Of a stretch of DNA of 34,107 bases, positions 24,635 through 32,791 are shown piece after piece (position 1 is the first letter of the stretch; the number at the start of each line of letters is the position of its first letter). Under the pieces are notes generated by a model. The model was not told the origin of the DNA and ran no database searches. It saw only the letters and a program-made list of their open reading frames with translations. Where the stretch lies: positions 1-34,107 of the forward strand of contig NZ_FOXO01000036.1 of assembly GCF_900115735.1 (NCBI RefSeq), given 5' to 3'. The translations under genes and the position numbers were made by a program. Source of the DNA: Butyrivibrio proteoclasticus (GTDB lineage: Bacteria > Bacillota > Clostridia > Lachnospirales > Lachnospiraceae).

Positions 24635-25567
24635 TCACAGGAAATCAAAAGATAACTGTCCATCGATCCAGCTCTTTTGCTCTGCCTGGTGTATCTCGTC
24701 CTCAGGCCTTACATGCCCGATAAGCAGAGGCGAAAGCGGGTCGTGATTCTCATTATTATCCAGCACCGTCTTCGCGTCATAGTTGGCATAACAGTACCTG
24801 CACATGTGAAGGCACGTATTATACATACCTATATCGTTCGCAAGATAGCACGCGCAGGAAGCTCTCGCATTCTTTACCTTAGGAAAATTCATGCTGTTAT
24901 GGACAGCCTTTTCATACATTGCCTGAGTCATGCAGCCACTGCAGTCTGCACCAAATACTTCCAGTTCATTTCCCTCTGCACAGGGGCGAAGAGTCATTCC
25001 ATGATTCTTCGCTATCCGAGCCATCTTTTCACCAAGGTACGTTCTGTCTGCTTTTTCTAATGGCTTCGCCTCGGGAAAGTTCTTTTTCACTTTCTGATAA
25101 ATATCAATAAAGCTGATAACGGCCGTCTGCGTGTAGCCGTCAAGTGCCGAAGCAATTTCCTCGAACTTTTCAAGATGATAGTCTTTCGTATATTTGTCAT
25201 CCAGGAAAATCGGATCATATCTCCATCCCATGGAATCCACTCCAGCAAACTCAGAGAGCGTTTTAAAGGTTTCTACCACATCCGGGATATCCGGAACATT
25301 TGGCTCTATATCCCTTCCGTAGCCCGTGATCGTCACATACCAGTACATTCCATATGGTTTCAAAAGATCCAGATATTTAAGCATGGGCTTGGGATTCTTT
25401 GAGCAAAAACAAATTATGTCAACCACTGATGGATTTAATAAATACTTTGTAATATATGTCATATTGTAAGGATTACGCACATAAACAAAGCCCTCTTTAA
25501 GCCTGTTTGCAAACCAGTCAGCATAGAAGGCCGGAATATCTGTGCGCGAACCAGTCTGAATTATCAT
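24635..25567 (-). CDS. DUF1848 family protein with C-terminal CxxxCxxC cluster
   Basis: The 310-residue protein matches DUF1848, starting MIIQTGSRTDIPAFYADWF and containing SMGWRYDPIFLDDKY. Cysteines near residue 200 (CAEG, CSGC) and CACYLANDIGMYNTCLHMC with RYCYANYD carry a CxxxCxxC motif resembling a radical-SAM 4Fe-4S site. Here it lies near the C-terminus instead of the N-terminus. The reaction is unknown. RBS TGGAGTG precedes ATG. The gene is flanked by c-di-GMP genes but shares no operon with them: it is divergent from the EAL gene and separated from the GGDEF gene by 174 bp. A weak hairpin AACAATA/TATTGTT (24615-24633) follows the stop. Confidence 0.85.
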   Translation of the reverse strand: MIIQTGSRTDIPAFYADWFANRLKEGFVYVRNPYNMTYITKYLLNPSVVDIICFCSKNPKPMLKYLDLLKPYGMYWYVTITGYGRDIEPNVPDIPDVVETFKTLSEFAGVDSMGWRYDPIFLDDKYTKDYHLEKFEEIASALDGYTQTAVISFIDIYQKVKKNFPEAKPLEKADRTYLGEKMARIAKNHGMTLRPCAEGNELEVFGADCSGCMTQAMYEKAVHNSMNFPKVKNARASCACYLANDIGMYNTCLHMCRYCYANYDAKTVLDNNENHDPLSPLLIGHVRPEDEIHQAEQKSWIDGQLSFDFL

Positions 25568-25691
25568 AAGTTATACACTCCATAAAATTACGTCCCTCAA
25601 CTTTATAATCATTTTATCATTAATAATTTACTATCCGTACTTAACTTATGTTATGCTCAATATAGCAATATTTTTTATGGAGATTACGTTC

Positions 25692-28178
25692 ATGTCACTT
25701 GTCTCAGACAATAGTCAGGAGCGCCAAAAAATCGCGGATTACGTAGTTGCCAATATCGAGAAAGCACTGGAAAATGGCTGGGTTAAAGTATATTACCAGC
25801 CTGTTGTTCGCGCGCTCACAGGTCAGCTTTGCGGCGCTGAATCTCTGGCAAGATGGATCGACCCTGAAATGGGATTTCTTTCACCTGATAAATTCATAGG
25901 CGCTCTCGAAGAGAGCAGGCAGATCCACAAGCTTGACTGCTGGATCGTTAAAAAAGTCTGCTCCGACATTTCAGAGCGTATTCATAATGGCCTCGACGCA
26001 GTTCCTGTGTCCATCAACTTTTCGCGCCTTGACCTTGAAGCCACTGACATGCTCAAGGTTTTGGAGGATGCGGTGGACGAGTACGATATTCCAAGGGACT
26101 ACATTCATGTTGAGATAACCGAGAGCATGATCGTATCTGACGCCGAGCTGATGTCCGGCATGATAGAGCGCTTCAGGAGCACCGGCTATGAGGTGTGGAT
26201 GGACGACTTTGGTAGCGGCTATTCTTCTCTTACCGTCCTTAAGGACTATCATTTCGACACCCTTAAGCTCGATATGTCTTTTCTTCGCTCCTTTGACGAC
26301 AAATCCAAGGCCATAATAACTTCCACAGTCATCATGGCAAAAGAAATTGATATCATGACGCTGGCAGAAGGCGTGGAAACCCAGGAGCAGGTGGAGTTTC
26401 TCAAAAACATAGGCTGTGGCCGACTTCAGGGCTATTACTACGGCAAACCAATGCCCATAAATGACTTTTTTGACCATATCAAAGAGAGCAAAATTGAGAT
26501 TGAAAAGAGGCAGTGGCGCCATTTCTACGATGTGGCCAGCTTCCACGCGAGGCGTACTGACGAGCCTTTGGCAATTTTTGAAGATAACAACGGCGTTTTC
26601 AGAACTCTTTTCATGAATGAAGTCTATAAAACCCAGGCTTTTGGCAGTTCCTATGACATGGAGACGATTGACGCGAAAGTGTTCCATTCCCGTTCTTCTT
26701 TTAATGCCCAGCTAATGAAATTCGTTGATACCGTTAAGCAGAGTAAGAACCTTGAAACCTTCTACTTCACTGTTGACGGCAGCATTCTGTGCCTCAAGGG
26801 AAAAGAGATCGCGGAAAACTCCGGGAGCCATATCTACATTAGCTCCATCCGCAATATTTCTGCTGATTCAAATATTGAAAAGAGCAACAGCCTTGCTTTC
26901 AGGTTAAAAGAAATAAATCACATGTTTGACACTGTGGCTCAGATCAATCCATCCAACAACACGATCATTCCGCTTGTTGGAAAGTTCCGCTATATGCGAA
27001 ATATTCCAACCGATGGCATGCGCCTTAATTCCTACGTTCAAAAGTTCAAGAAGGATTATATAGCACTGGCTGACGAAAAAAAATTCGATGTTTTCTGCGA
27101 CTTGTCCACTCTGGCAAGCCGTGTACAAAGCAGCTTCAAAGGCTATGTTGAGAACATGTTCAGGATCAAACAGGTTGATGGCAATTATGAATGGAAAGGC
27201 CTGTCCTTCATGCTGATACCGGGTACAGAGGGAAAAGAATTCCTCATGTGCACAAAGTCAACTCCTGACGATACCCACTCAATCCTTAACAAAATTCAGG
27301 AATTATATAACCGCGAAGATTACGGGCTTAAGTCTGATAACTCACAAATGTATGCAAAAATGTGGGAAAACACTGTAATTGCCTCTCATCTTAAGTTCTT
27401 TTGGAAGGACAAAAACAGGAAATTTATGGGCGCCAGCAAAGCGTTCCTTGACTTCTACGGCTTTACCATCGACGATATCCTCGGCAAAGACGATGAGGAC
27501 ATGGGCTGGCATATCGACGGAAAAGCATACAGAGACGACGAAATTGCCGTTCTTACAAATGGTGCCGTGATTTCAGGCGTTCCGGGATACTGCATCGTAA
27601 AAGGCGTTGTCCATAACATCATATGCTTCAAAACTCCTATATATGACGGTAATGAGATCATCGGTCTAATGGGCTATTTCTTTGATGTTGATGAGGAAAT
27701 GGCCAGAATAGACAAGCTTTATAACGTTAAAAGAACTGACACCATTACCGGTTGTATGAATAAAAAAGGTTTCCTTGATGTGCTGATAGATTATTCCCAG
27801 AACTACCATAATCTTGGGCGTGACTATGCGCTTATCATACTTAGAAACATGAAACATGCCAGAGTCATGGCTGATTATGGAGAAGACTTTATCGAAAAGC
27901 TCTTACACCGAATGGGCCAGGAAATACTAAAAGTCACAAAGGACAAATGCGCTGTAGCAAGAATGATACAGTCAGAATTTGCGCTGCTTTTATATACTGA
28001 CAAGCAGTCTGAAGTTGATGAATTGTGCAGTCAGTTAAAAGAAGCAATTGAATCTATCAGAGAGCTCGATGGCAACAAGATGACGCTGAAAGTCAGCATT
28101 TCAGCAATGCTCAGATCTGACAAAGAAGCCACAGATGAAAACATGTACCACAAGGTCCTTGAACGCATTCAGCAGTAG
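25692..28178 (+). CDS. EAL phosphodiesterase with PAS and degenerate GGDEF domains
   Basis: The start is ATG 25692 (MSLVSDNSQERQK) with GGAG 9-10 nt before it; upstream in-frame codons lack an RBS. The product is 828 residues. An N-terminal EAL domain (about 25-268) keeps the residues needed for c-di-GMP hydrolysis: E50 in AESLARW, N109 in SINFSR, E141 in EITES, D171-D172 in DDFGSGYSSL, K192, E226 in AEGVE and Q246 in QGYYYGKP. A middle region of about 280 residues is unassigned, followed by a PAS domain (about 555-665). The C-terminal GGDEF-like domain (about 675-820) has lost the motif (IQSEF in its place) and is probably regulatory. Domain order EAL first, GGDEF last is opposite to the common arrangement. 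No membrane segment is seen. Confidence 0.9.
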   Translation: MSLVSDNSQERQKIADYVVANIEKALENGWVKVYYQPVVRALTGQLCGAESLARWIDPEMGFLSPDKFIGALEESRQIHKLDCWIVKKVCSDISERIHNGLDAVPVSINFSRLDLEATDMLKVLEDAVDEYDIPRDYIHVEITESMIVSDAELMSGMIERFRSTGYEVWMDDFGSGYSSLTVLKDYHFDTLKLDMSFLRSFDDKSKAIITSTVIMAKEIDIMTLAEGVETQEQVEFLKNIGCGRLQGYYYGKPMPINDFFDHIKESKIEIEKRQWRHFYDVASFHARRTDEPLAIFEDNNGVFRTLFMNEVYKTQAFGSSYDMETIDAKVFHSRSSFNAQLMKFVDTVKQSKNLETFYFTVDGSILCLKGKEIAENSGSHIYISSIRNISADSNIEKSNSLAFRLKEINHMFDTVAQINPSNNTIIPLVGKFRYMRNIPTDGMRLNSYVQKFKKDYIALADEKKFDVFCDLSTLASRVQSSFKGYVENMFRIKQVDGNYEWKGLSFMLIPGTEGKEFLMCTKSTPDDTHSILNKIQELYNREDYGLKSDNSQMYAKMWENTVIASHLKFFWKDKNRKFMGASKAFLDFYGFTIDDILGKDDEDMGWHIDGKAYRDDEIAVLTNGAVISGVPGYCIVKGVVHNIICFKTPIYDGNEIIGLMGYFFDVDEEMARIDKLYNVKRTDTITGCMNKKGFLDVLIDYSQNYHNLGRDYALIILRNMKHARVMADYGEDFIEKLLHRMGQEILKVTKDKCAVARMIQSEFALLLYTDKQSEVDELCSQLKEAIESIRELDGNKMTLKVSISAMLRSDKEATDENMYHKVLERIQQ

Positions 28179-28203
28179 AAGGTACTTAAAAAAGCATGAC
28201 ATT

Positions 28204-28240
28204 TTGAACTAAATTCCAGAAATCCGCATATACTGCGGAT
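28204..28240 (+). promoter_or_regulatory. Promoter-operator candidate carried by the three-hairpin element
   Basis: TTGAAC (28204-28209) and TATACT (28229-28234) are 19 bp apart, one or two more than ideal. The palindrome GAAATCCGCA-TATAC-TGCGGATTTC spans the -10, which would suit repressor binding. The same sequence occurs in copy A on the minus strand (TTGAAC at 21739-21734, TATACT at 21714-21709). Confidence 0.35.
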
Positions 28241-28251
28241 TTCGTGAGAAT

Positions 28252-28320
28252 ATGAGTGAAGAGTCAACCAAGCCTCATCGACGAAGTCGATTTAAATTGG
28301 CTTGGTTGATGCATTCTTGA
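28252..28320 (+). CDS. Possible 22-residue leader peptide in element copy B
   Basis: ATG 28252 opens MSEESTKPHRRSRFK ending LAWLMHS, stopping at TGA 28318-28320 inside the third hairpin, 40 nt before the MFS start. It matches the frame in copy A except at residue 21. Translation through the second hairpin would change folding of the leader. The ribosome-binding site is poor, and the frame may be fortuitous. Confidence 0.25.
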   Translation: MSEESTKPHRRSRFKLAWLMHS

Positions 28321-28360
28321 ATTGTTGATTCAAGAATGCATATCTGCTCAGGAGGTTTCC

Positions 28361-29557
28361 ATGAACAGTAATGATAAATCTGAAAAGTTCGACTTTTTAT
28401 GGCTTGTGCTTTTTTTGATCATATTCATTAACGGTTTTGAAGCAGGCGGCTATCAGGCCAGTCTTCGAAGCATCGGGCAAAACTACGATCTTTCCGAGAC
28501 CTCCAAAGGCCTCTTTGCGGCAACTGAGCTCTTTGCCACCATGCTTGCCCCTCTGATCCTTGGCGCATGGGCAGACGCCAACGTTAAAACAAAGTGTATA
28601 AAGCTCCTGCTGGTGATCCAGTTTGTGGCCGCCGCAGGAATCCAGATAATTGGTCTGCAAAGTGCATTTGTTGTAGGTGTGTTCTTTCTTGGCCTCACCA
28701 CCAGTGCACTTCAGTTCATATCCATCGCTGCTCTTGCAGACTCCTATCCCATCAGCGGAAGCAAAAAAATCGGATTCATGACCTCCATGTATGCCCTCGG
28801 AGCTTTGGTGGCTCCGCTTGTTGTGGAGTATTACCTTGGACTTGGGCTTACCTGGAAAGTTCTTTTTGTCATTCTCGCAGTGGGAAGCCTCATTTCTTTT
28901 GCCGGAATCATGGCATCAGGAGAGGGGAAAAGAGAAGCTGCTGCCAGGGGAGCTTCAGCAGATGGGTCCACAAAAAAAGAAACAGAATTCTTCCTTATGG
29001 GAATCCTGCTTCTTTGCGTTATCATGTGCATCTATGTTGGATTTGAAAACGGCTTCGCGTACTTTGTAGAAACTCTGTTCGCGGACGTTTTGGACTCAAG
29101 CCTCGGCCGCTACGCCCTCTCAGTATTCTGGGCGATGATGATCCCTTCGAGAGTATTCGTGGGCTATTTTGCTAAAAGAGCCAGAGCCATCCTGCTTACT
29201 GCCCTTGTGGCAATTCCACTTCTCACCGTCCTTGTAGCTCTTATGGATAACAGCCTCGTGGTATTTGCGCTCTGCATCCCTCTTGGCTTTGCCAGTGGCG
29301 CCATCTATCCATGCGTTCTCAATATGATGATTCCTTTCGCCGGAAAAAACACCGCCTTTTCAACCGGCATGATCACCACTGCAACTGGCATCGGCGGTGT
29401 TGTTTTCACAGCCCTCACCGGCTTCAATGCAGAACACCTGGGAATGAGAATGGCCATTGGAATACTGGCCGCCTTTTATATCTTCTCAATTGCCGCAGCT
29501 ATCTGCGCCGGTAGGATGTACTTGAAGAGAAGCCAAGGCACCAATGGTGCCTCTTAA
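28361..29557 (+). CDS. Major facilitator superfamily transporter
   Basis: ATG 28361 follows CAGGAGGTTTCC, giving 398 residues; a longer frame from 28322 would start inside element copy B and is unlikely. The protein begins with a charged stretch (MNSNDKSEKFDF) and has twelve predicted hydrophobic segments in two halves of six, joined by a hydrophilic loop (GEGKREAAARGASADGSTKKE, about 194-214). Segments such as GAWADANVKTKC after helix 2 correspond to the MFS loop 2-3 motif. The substrate (drug or metabolite) is unknown. Its leader is occupied by copy B of the three-hairpin element, which could supply promoter and control. It is convergent with the DUF1284 gene. Confidence 0.85.
   Translation: MNSNDKSEKFDFLWLVLFLIIFINGFEAGGYQASLRSIGQNYDLSETSKGLFAATELFATMLAPLILGAWADANVKTKCIKLLLVIQFVAAAGIQIIGLQSAFVVGVFFLGLTTSALQFISIAALADSYPISGSKKIGFMTSMYALGALVAPLVVEYYLGLGLTWKVLFVILAVGSLISFAGIMASGEGKREAAARGASADGSTKKETEFFLMGILLLCVIMCIYVGFENGFAYFVETLFADVLDSSLGRYALSVFWAMMIPSRVFVGYFAKRARAILLTALVAIPLLTVLVALMDNSLVVFALCIPLGFASGAIYPCVLNMMIPFAGKNTAFSTGMITTATGIGGVVFTALTGFNAEHLGMRMAIGILAAFYIFSIAAAICAGRMYLKRSQGTNGAS
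29536..29552 (+). terminator. Short hairpin at the 3' end of the MFS gene
   Basis: AGGCACC (29536-29542) and GGTGCCT (29546-29552) form a 7-bp stem with an AAT loop across the last codons. No T run follows, so termination efficiency is doubtful. It is the only visible signal in the 12 bp between convergent stops. Confidence 0.35.
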
Positions 29558-29569
29558 ACCTCGTCTTGG

Positions 29570-29950
29570 CTACTCCTTACTCCTGCAGATATAGTCCCAG
29601 CTACAATCACAGCAGATATCGCTTCTGATACCTGCATCAATTATTCTATTTTTTACAAGTCCCTTAAACTCCGCAAAAGAAATCTCGCATCCGTCACTGA
29701 GTCCACAAGCCTTCAGCACTTCTTTGTCATATCTGATAACCTTGTCCTGAGAGGTGCACAGGCCGCCCTCATTGTTCGGACAATTTTTGCAGACAATATC
29801 TGTCTGAGCCTTCAGCACCACCTTCTGCATTGGGGCAGCCTCTAGCTCTTTTATCACACGTCCCATATGGTCTGTAAAATCAGCACTGTAGCCCTTGCCT
29901 TCATAAAACTGAAAGCACATCCCATGATGGGGTCTTAAACATTTCTCCAT
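29570..29950 (-). CDS. DUF1284 family protein
   Basis: The 126-residue protein starts MEKCLRPHHGMCFQFYEGKG, the hallmark LRPHHxxC of DUF1284. Further cysteines in CKNCPNNEGGLC and SDICCDCSWDYIC suggest an iron-sulfur or zinc site. Function is unknown. It is a small soluble protein. RBS GAAAGAAG is weak. It is convergent with the MFS gene and 118 bp downstream of the transglutaminase-like gene, with a hairpin between. Confidence 0.85.
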   Translation of the reverse strand: MEKCLRPHHGMCFQFYEGKGYSADFTDHMGRVIKELEAAPMQKVVLKAQTDIVCKNCPNNEGGLCTSQDKVIRYDKEVLKACGLSDGCEISFAEFKGLVKNRIIDAGIRSDICCDCSWDYICRSKE

Positions 29951-29976
29951 GATATAAATCTTCTTTCCAACTTATT

Positions 29977-30013
29977 AGGCGGGATTCTCCCCTGCTTAAG
30001 AAGCTTCCCGCCT
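29977..30013 (-). terminator. Hairpin downstream of the transglutaminase-like gene
   Basis: AGGCGGGA (29977-29984) and TCCCGCCT (30006-30013) pair perfectly; TTA and TAA extend the stem. There is no clear T run on the minus strand, so it may be a weak terminator or an attenuator between this gene and the DUF1284 gene. Confidence 0.5.
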
Positions 30014-30068
30014 TAATTTCAACTGCATATATCTGCATTATATTATTTACCGAAGCACTTGCGCTAGC

Positions 30069-31460
30069 TTAATTGCCAACTGAAGCAGATGCTTCAGCCT
30101 TAATTGTGATTGTCGACCCGTTATCTTCTACTTCTATTGAAATATTCCCATTGTTCGCATCAGAACTTGTCGCCGAACTAGAGTCGATGTTTTCCTGCCC
30201 CGACGCAGGCTTATAATCAGATGAAACGCAAGGTGGAAGATACACCGAAAACTCCATTCTTCTGTGGCTTTTGTTTTCAGAATCGCTAAGATTGAAATAA
30301 TCATAACCAGCCAGCGAATCATCCCAAGTGCAATCCACATTGTGGAAACCGTCATCAAGCTTAACTATGTTCCAAGCGTGGCGCTCGCTTCCACCCCAGC
30401 CATGGCAGTTGTAAGTTGGAACCTCAACAAGCTGCATCAAGTATTGGAAACACCGGGCATAGCCCGCACAAACAGTATAATCCTGAACCACAGAACTGTA
30501 GGCGCTCTGATCCAGCGAATTGTACTGATAATTGAGCTTATCCACTATCATATCATGGATATACAGCTCTTTTTCATAAGGGGAACTTAAATTCTTGGCG
30601 CCTGCTGCCAGGTTCAGGGCCGTAGTCTCAAATTTACCTCTCGCTGAAGCTATATCATTGAAATTCTTATAAAAATCAAAGTCAAACTCTATAACATTTC
30701 CATCGTAGTCATACTGGAAATAATAGGATATATCCACCCAAAAGAGCTCCGGATGGTCATCTAGAAGACAGCAGAATGCGCTCTCCACCTCTTTATTGGT
30801 GGTTGCTTCATTTATGGGCGCAAACTTCGTGTTAAGCGCAACAGCATTGGCATACATCTGCCTATACAAAGCCTTGCATCTGTCATTTAGCATATGATAG
30901 TAAGGATAGTAAAGCTCATCAAACTCAAGGCCTACGCCATTCTCACCCTGATCAACGCTGTCGATGATCTCCTGCGCCTCTTTTTCATCTTCAATATCTA
31001 CAATCTCAGGTTGCGGCGAGAGCATATGGGAACTGTCTTTAGGATAGTCCCCTTCATCCGCATCTTCCGCTGGTTTTATGAAAGCATCCACAAACTCCTT
31101 ATAATCAGGACTGTTTTTGAAATCTTCATCAACCACGCTATCATCCCACGCATCAACATAATCCTTGTAAGTCAGATCAAAATTATAGGGATGCGCTGTC
31201 TCCGGCCCATCTGTACTGACTTTTTCTGCCTCAGACTCTTTTTCTGTTTCCTCTTCCAAAGAAGTCTCTGTTGCTGACGCTTCTGAGCTTGCGGCAGCTG
31301 CGCTTTCTGCACTGATTCTCTTTTTTTCCTCAATGTCAGCTACAACCTGCTTTAGAGGCTCCGACAAGCCAGGGTTGACCGCACAAAGCCCAATATACAC
31401 GCACATCAAAATGATCAGTGCCAGTATGAAATACAGTATCTTTGCAAGAAAATCTTTCAT
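30069..31460 (-). CDS. Membrane-anchored transglutaminase-like (cysteine protease fold) protein
   Basis: ATG 31460 (MKDFLAKILYFILALIILMC) is preceded by GAGGAGAAGGTGGCG; a GTG two codons upstream is possible. Residues 8-28 are a single membrane anchor, followed by a long low-complexity Ala/Ser/Glu linker (about 45-90). The C-terminal part holds a transglutaminase core with Cys331 in CAGYARCFQYL, His361 in HAWNIV and Asp376 in VDCTWDD. The domain is probably outside the cell. Such bacterial proteins act as peptidases or cross-linkers of cell-surface proteins; the substrate is unknown. The extreme C-terminus is a Ser/Asn-rich tail. It is monocistronic. Confidence 0.87.
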   Translation of the reverse strand: MKDFLAKILYFILALIILMCVYIGLCAVNPGLSEPLKQVVADIEEKKRISAESAAAASSEASATETSLEEETEKESEAEKVSTDGPETAHPYNFDLTYKDYVDAWDDSVVDEDFKNSPDYKEFVDAFIKPAEDADEGDYPKDSSHMLSPQPEIVDIEDEKEAQEIIDSVDQGENGVGLEFDELYYPYYHMLNDRCKALYRQMYANAVALNTKFAPINEATTNKEVESAFCCLLDDHPELFWVDISYYFQYDYDGNVIEFDFDFYKNFNDIASARGKFETTALNLAAGAKNLSSPYEKELYIHDMIVDKLNYQYNSLDQSAYSSVVQDYTVCAGYARCFQYLMQLVEVPTYNCHGWGGSERHAWNIVKLDDGFHNVDCTWDDSLAGYDYFNLSDSENKSHRRMEFSVYLPPCVSSDYKPASGQENIDSSSATSSDANNGNISIEVEDNGSTITIKAEASASVGN

Positions 31461-31509
31461 CGCCACCTTCTCCTCTCATCCATGATACTTAAGGTGCCCA
31501 AATTTTTTA

Positions 31510-31535
31510 AGCAAAAAGAGGCCTCATCAGCCTCC
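31510..31535 (-). terminator. Terminator downstream of the SRAP gene
   Basis: On the minus strand GAGGC (31534-31530) pairs with GCCTC (31522-31518) around a 7-nt loop and is followed by TTTTTG. It lies about 100 bp after the SRAP stop and before the transglutaminase gene. Confidence 0.65.
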
Positions 31536-31635
31536 CCAAGCGCATTATAACACTGACAAATTATTATTTTGGAATATTAGCATAAAATTTTATTAAAAAT
31601 TTTTGCCATTTCTTTTCCTTGGTTCTTATAAATAA

Positions 31636-32220
31636 TCAGAACAGGCTAAGCTGTTCATAGTCACTTTTTCTATCAAGCTCTGGCATTGGCTCTTTTATCA
31701 TTTCAAGGGCTGCAGCCGGGTCTTTTAAATAATCCCTGACATTTCCCGTATCAATCATTACCGGCATTCTGTCGTGAACAGGCTTCATTGATGCATTTGC
31801 TGCGGTCGTCAGAATCACAAAAGAGTCCTTGTTATCACTAAGGTCATAGAAACCCGCAAGATAAATTGGCTTCTCATCAGCTCTTTTGAACCTGAACTTC
31901 GTCTTGCTTGCATCCCACTCATAGAATCCCGCTGCAGGCAGAATGCACCTACGATTCCGAATGCTGTCAGCAAACATCGACTTTTTTGTCACCGATTCAG
32001 CCCTGGCATTGATGATGAGCTTTTTGTCTTTGGATGTGATTCCCCAAAACAGATTCTCCAGCGCGAAATCTTCATTGGTGGCCCTATTCCAGATGATTCC
32101 CGGAGTCGCCATCCCAGGAGTAATGTCTCCAGCGCTAGTAGCAAGCGCTCCTTTCGTAAGCTTCAGGTCGCCCTCAACCTTATATGCAGCTTTGTCACTA
32201 AAGTAATATCTACAGCACAA
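31636..32220 (-). CDS. SRAP (SOS response-associated peptidase, YedK/HMCES) family protein
   Basis: The 194-residue protein begins MCCRYYFSD with the catalytic Cys2, which in YedK/HMCES forms a thiazolidine link to abasic sites in single-stranded DNA and protects them during replication. Also present are Asn71 in INARAES, Glu101 in AGFYEWD and His149 in HDRMPV, the other active-site residues. Cys2 fixes the start: it requires the TTG codon at 32220-32218, well placed behind AAGGAGG. The family usual MCGRY is MCCRY here, a common clostridial variant. It lies 17 bp after the HNH endonuclease gene, so both are probably in one operon with a DNA repair or DNA-end-processing theme. Confidence 0.93.
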   Translation of the reverse strand: MCCRYYFSDKAAYKVEGDLKLTKGALATSAGDITPGMATPGIIWNRATNEDFALENLFWGITSKDKKLIINARAESVTKKSMFADSIRNRRCILPAAGFYEWDASKTKFRFKRADEKPIYLAGFYDLSDNKDSFVILTTAANASMKPVHDRMPVMIDTGNVRDYLKDPAAALEMIKEPMPELDRKSDYEQLSLF

Positions 32221-32237
32221 ATATCCATCCTCCTTGC

Positions 32238-32537
32238 TTAAGACACAGGCCTTTCCAGTTCATTCCTATATTCACTGGCCATTTCGCAATATCTTTTTCC
32301 AAGAAATCGATAATAGTCCTCAGCCACCACCATCCTGGATGATTTCTGCCTGTTGCAATTTCTGCACAAAGGCAAAAGATTTCTCTCATCATCCGTGCCG
32401 CCATTGTACTTGGGGACATAATGGTCTATCGTAACTTTCTGCCTCTCAAGATGCTTCCCGCACGCTGCACACACCCCGCCGGTCTTTGCCATAATCCGGT
32501 CTTTTAGCTGCAACTTATGATTCTTGATCCCCCGCAT
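32238..32537 (-). CDS. HNH endonuclease
   Basis: The 99-residue protein has zinc-binding cysteine pairs CAAC (23-26) and CRNC (58-61). The betabeta-alpha core is TIDHYVPKYNGGTDDERNLLPLC, with the HNH residues His39, Asn53 and Asn62 nearby. ATG is preceded by GAGGGGG. Small stand-alone HNH proteins of this type nick or cut DNA; specificity is unknown. It lies just upstream of the SRAP gene and 73 bp downstream of a small lysine-rich gene. The three could form one transcript. No restriction-modification partner is visible. Confidence 0.9.
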   Translation of the reverse strand: MRGIKNHKLQLKDRIMAKTGGVCAACGKHLERQKVTIDHYVPKYNGGTDDERNLLPLCRNCNRQKSSRMVVAEDYYRFLGKRYCEMASEYRNELERPVS

Positions 32538-32557
32538 AATTGCCCCCTCTGCATTAG

Positions 32558-32629
32558 TTCATCTGTTTTCCTTATTCTACAGCTTCATCTGCCTTCCTTA
32601 TTCTACAGGTTCATCTGTTTTCCTTATCT
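32558..32629. repeat. 26-bp tandem repeat, about 2.8 copies
   Basis: TTCATCTGTTTTCCTTATTC-type units start at 32558, 32584 and 32610. The third copy overlaps the final codons and stop of the small gene ending at 32611; the other two extend downstream of it. The element looks like local duplication of the gene's 3' end. TTATTCTAC in the first two units differs by one base from the dyad-array arm TTATCCTAC. Confidence 0.8.
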
Positions 32630-32790
32630 TTTATCAAGGCATCTCTGATGGCCATGGCAATGACTTCATCCGGCGCCTTTTTCATGGCATCAGCCTTGGG
32701 ACTGCTTTTTAGTTTTATCTCAGGACGAGTAGTAGGCCCTAACTGCTTTTTAGATTCGTTCTTTTTGTCTACATTCTTTTCGCTTGGCAT
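32611..32790 (-). CDS. Small lysine-rich protein, 59 residues, unknown
   Basis: ATG 32790 follows AGAGGAGAAGACG. The product begins MPSEKNVDKKNESKKQLG, is rich in Lys and Asp/Glu, and ends MAIRDALIKDKENR. It has no hydrophobic segment and no family I recognise; the C-terminal half (about 33-55) could be a helix. The RBS is strong and codon use is like its neighbours. It lies upstream of the HNH and SRAP genes on the same strand, with tandem repeats on both sides. Confidence 0.55.
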   Translation of the reverse strand: MPSEKNVDKKNESKKQLGPTTRPEIKLKSSPKADAMKKAPDEVIAMAIRDALIKDKENR

Positions 32791-32791
32791 C

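Larger units (their letters stand above)
28196..28339 (+). repeat. Three-hairpin element, copy B, in the leader of the MFS gene
   Basis: This is the reverse complement of copy A (21605-21747), differing at only a handful of positions. Palindromes in order are GAAATCCGCA/TGCGGATTTC, CAACCAAGCC/GGCTTGGTTG with an inner GTCGAT stem, and GCATTCTTGAAT/ATTCAAGAATGC. One pair of the last stem is swapped relative to copy A (T-A against A-T), so the stem is kept. TTGAAC (28204-28209), 19 bp and TATACT (28229-28234) resemble a promoter whose -10 sits in the centre of the first palindrome. The copy starts 17 nt after the EAL gene stop and ends 21 nt before the MFS start codon. Only GCAT is repeated at its two borders. 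Confidence 0.85.

Noticed and set aside
25971..26687. Long antisense frame (238 codons) across the EAL gene
   Set aside because: It is the reverse-frame shadow of a conserved coding region with all EAL catalytic residues, and has no ribosome-binding site.
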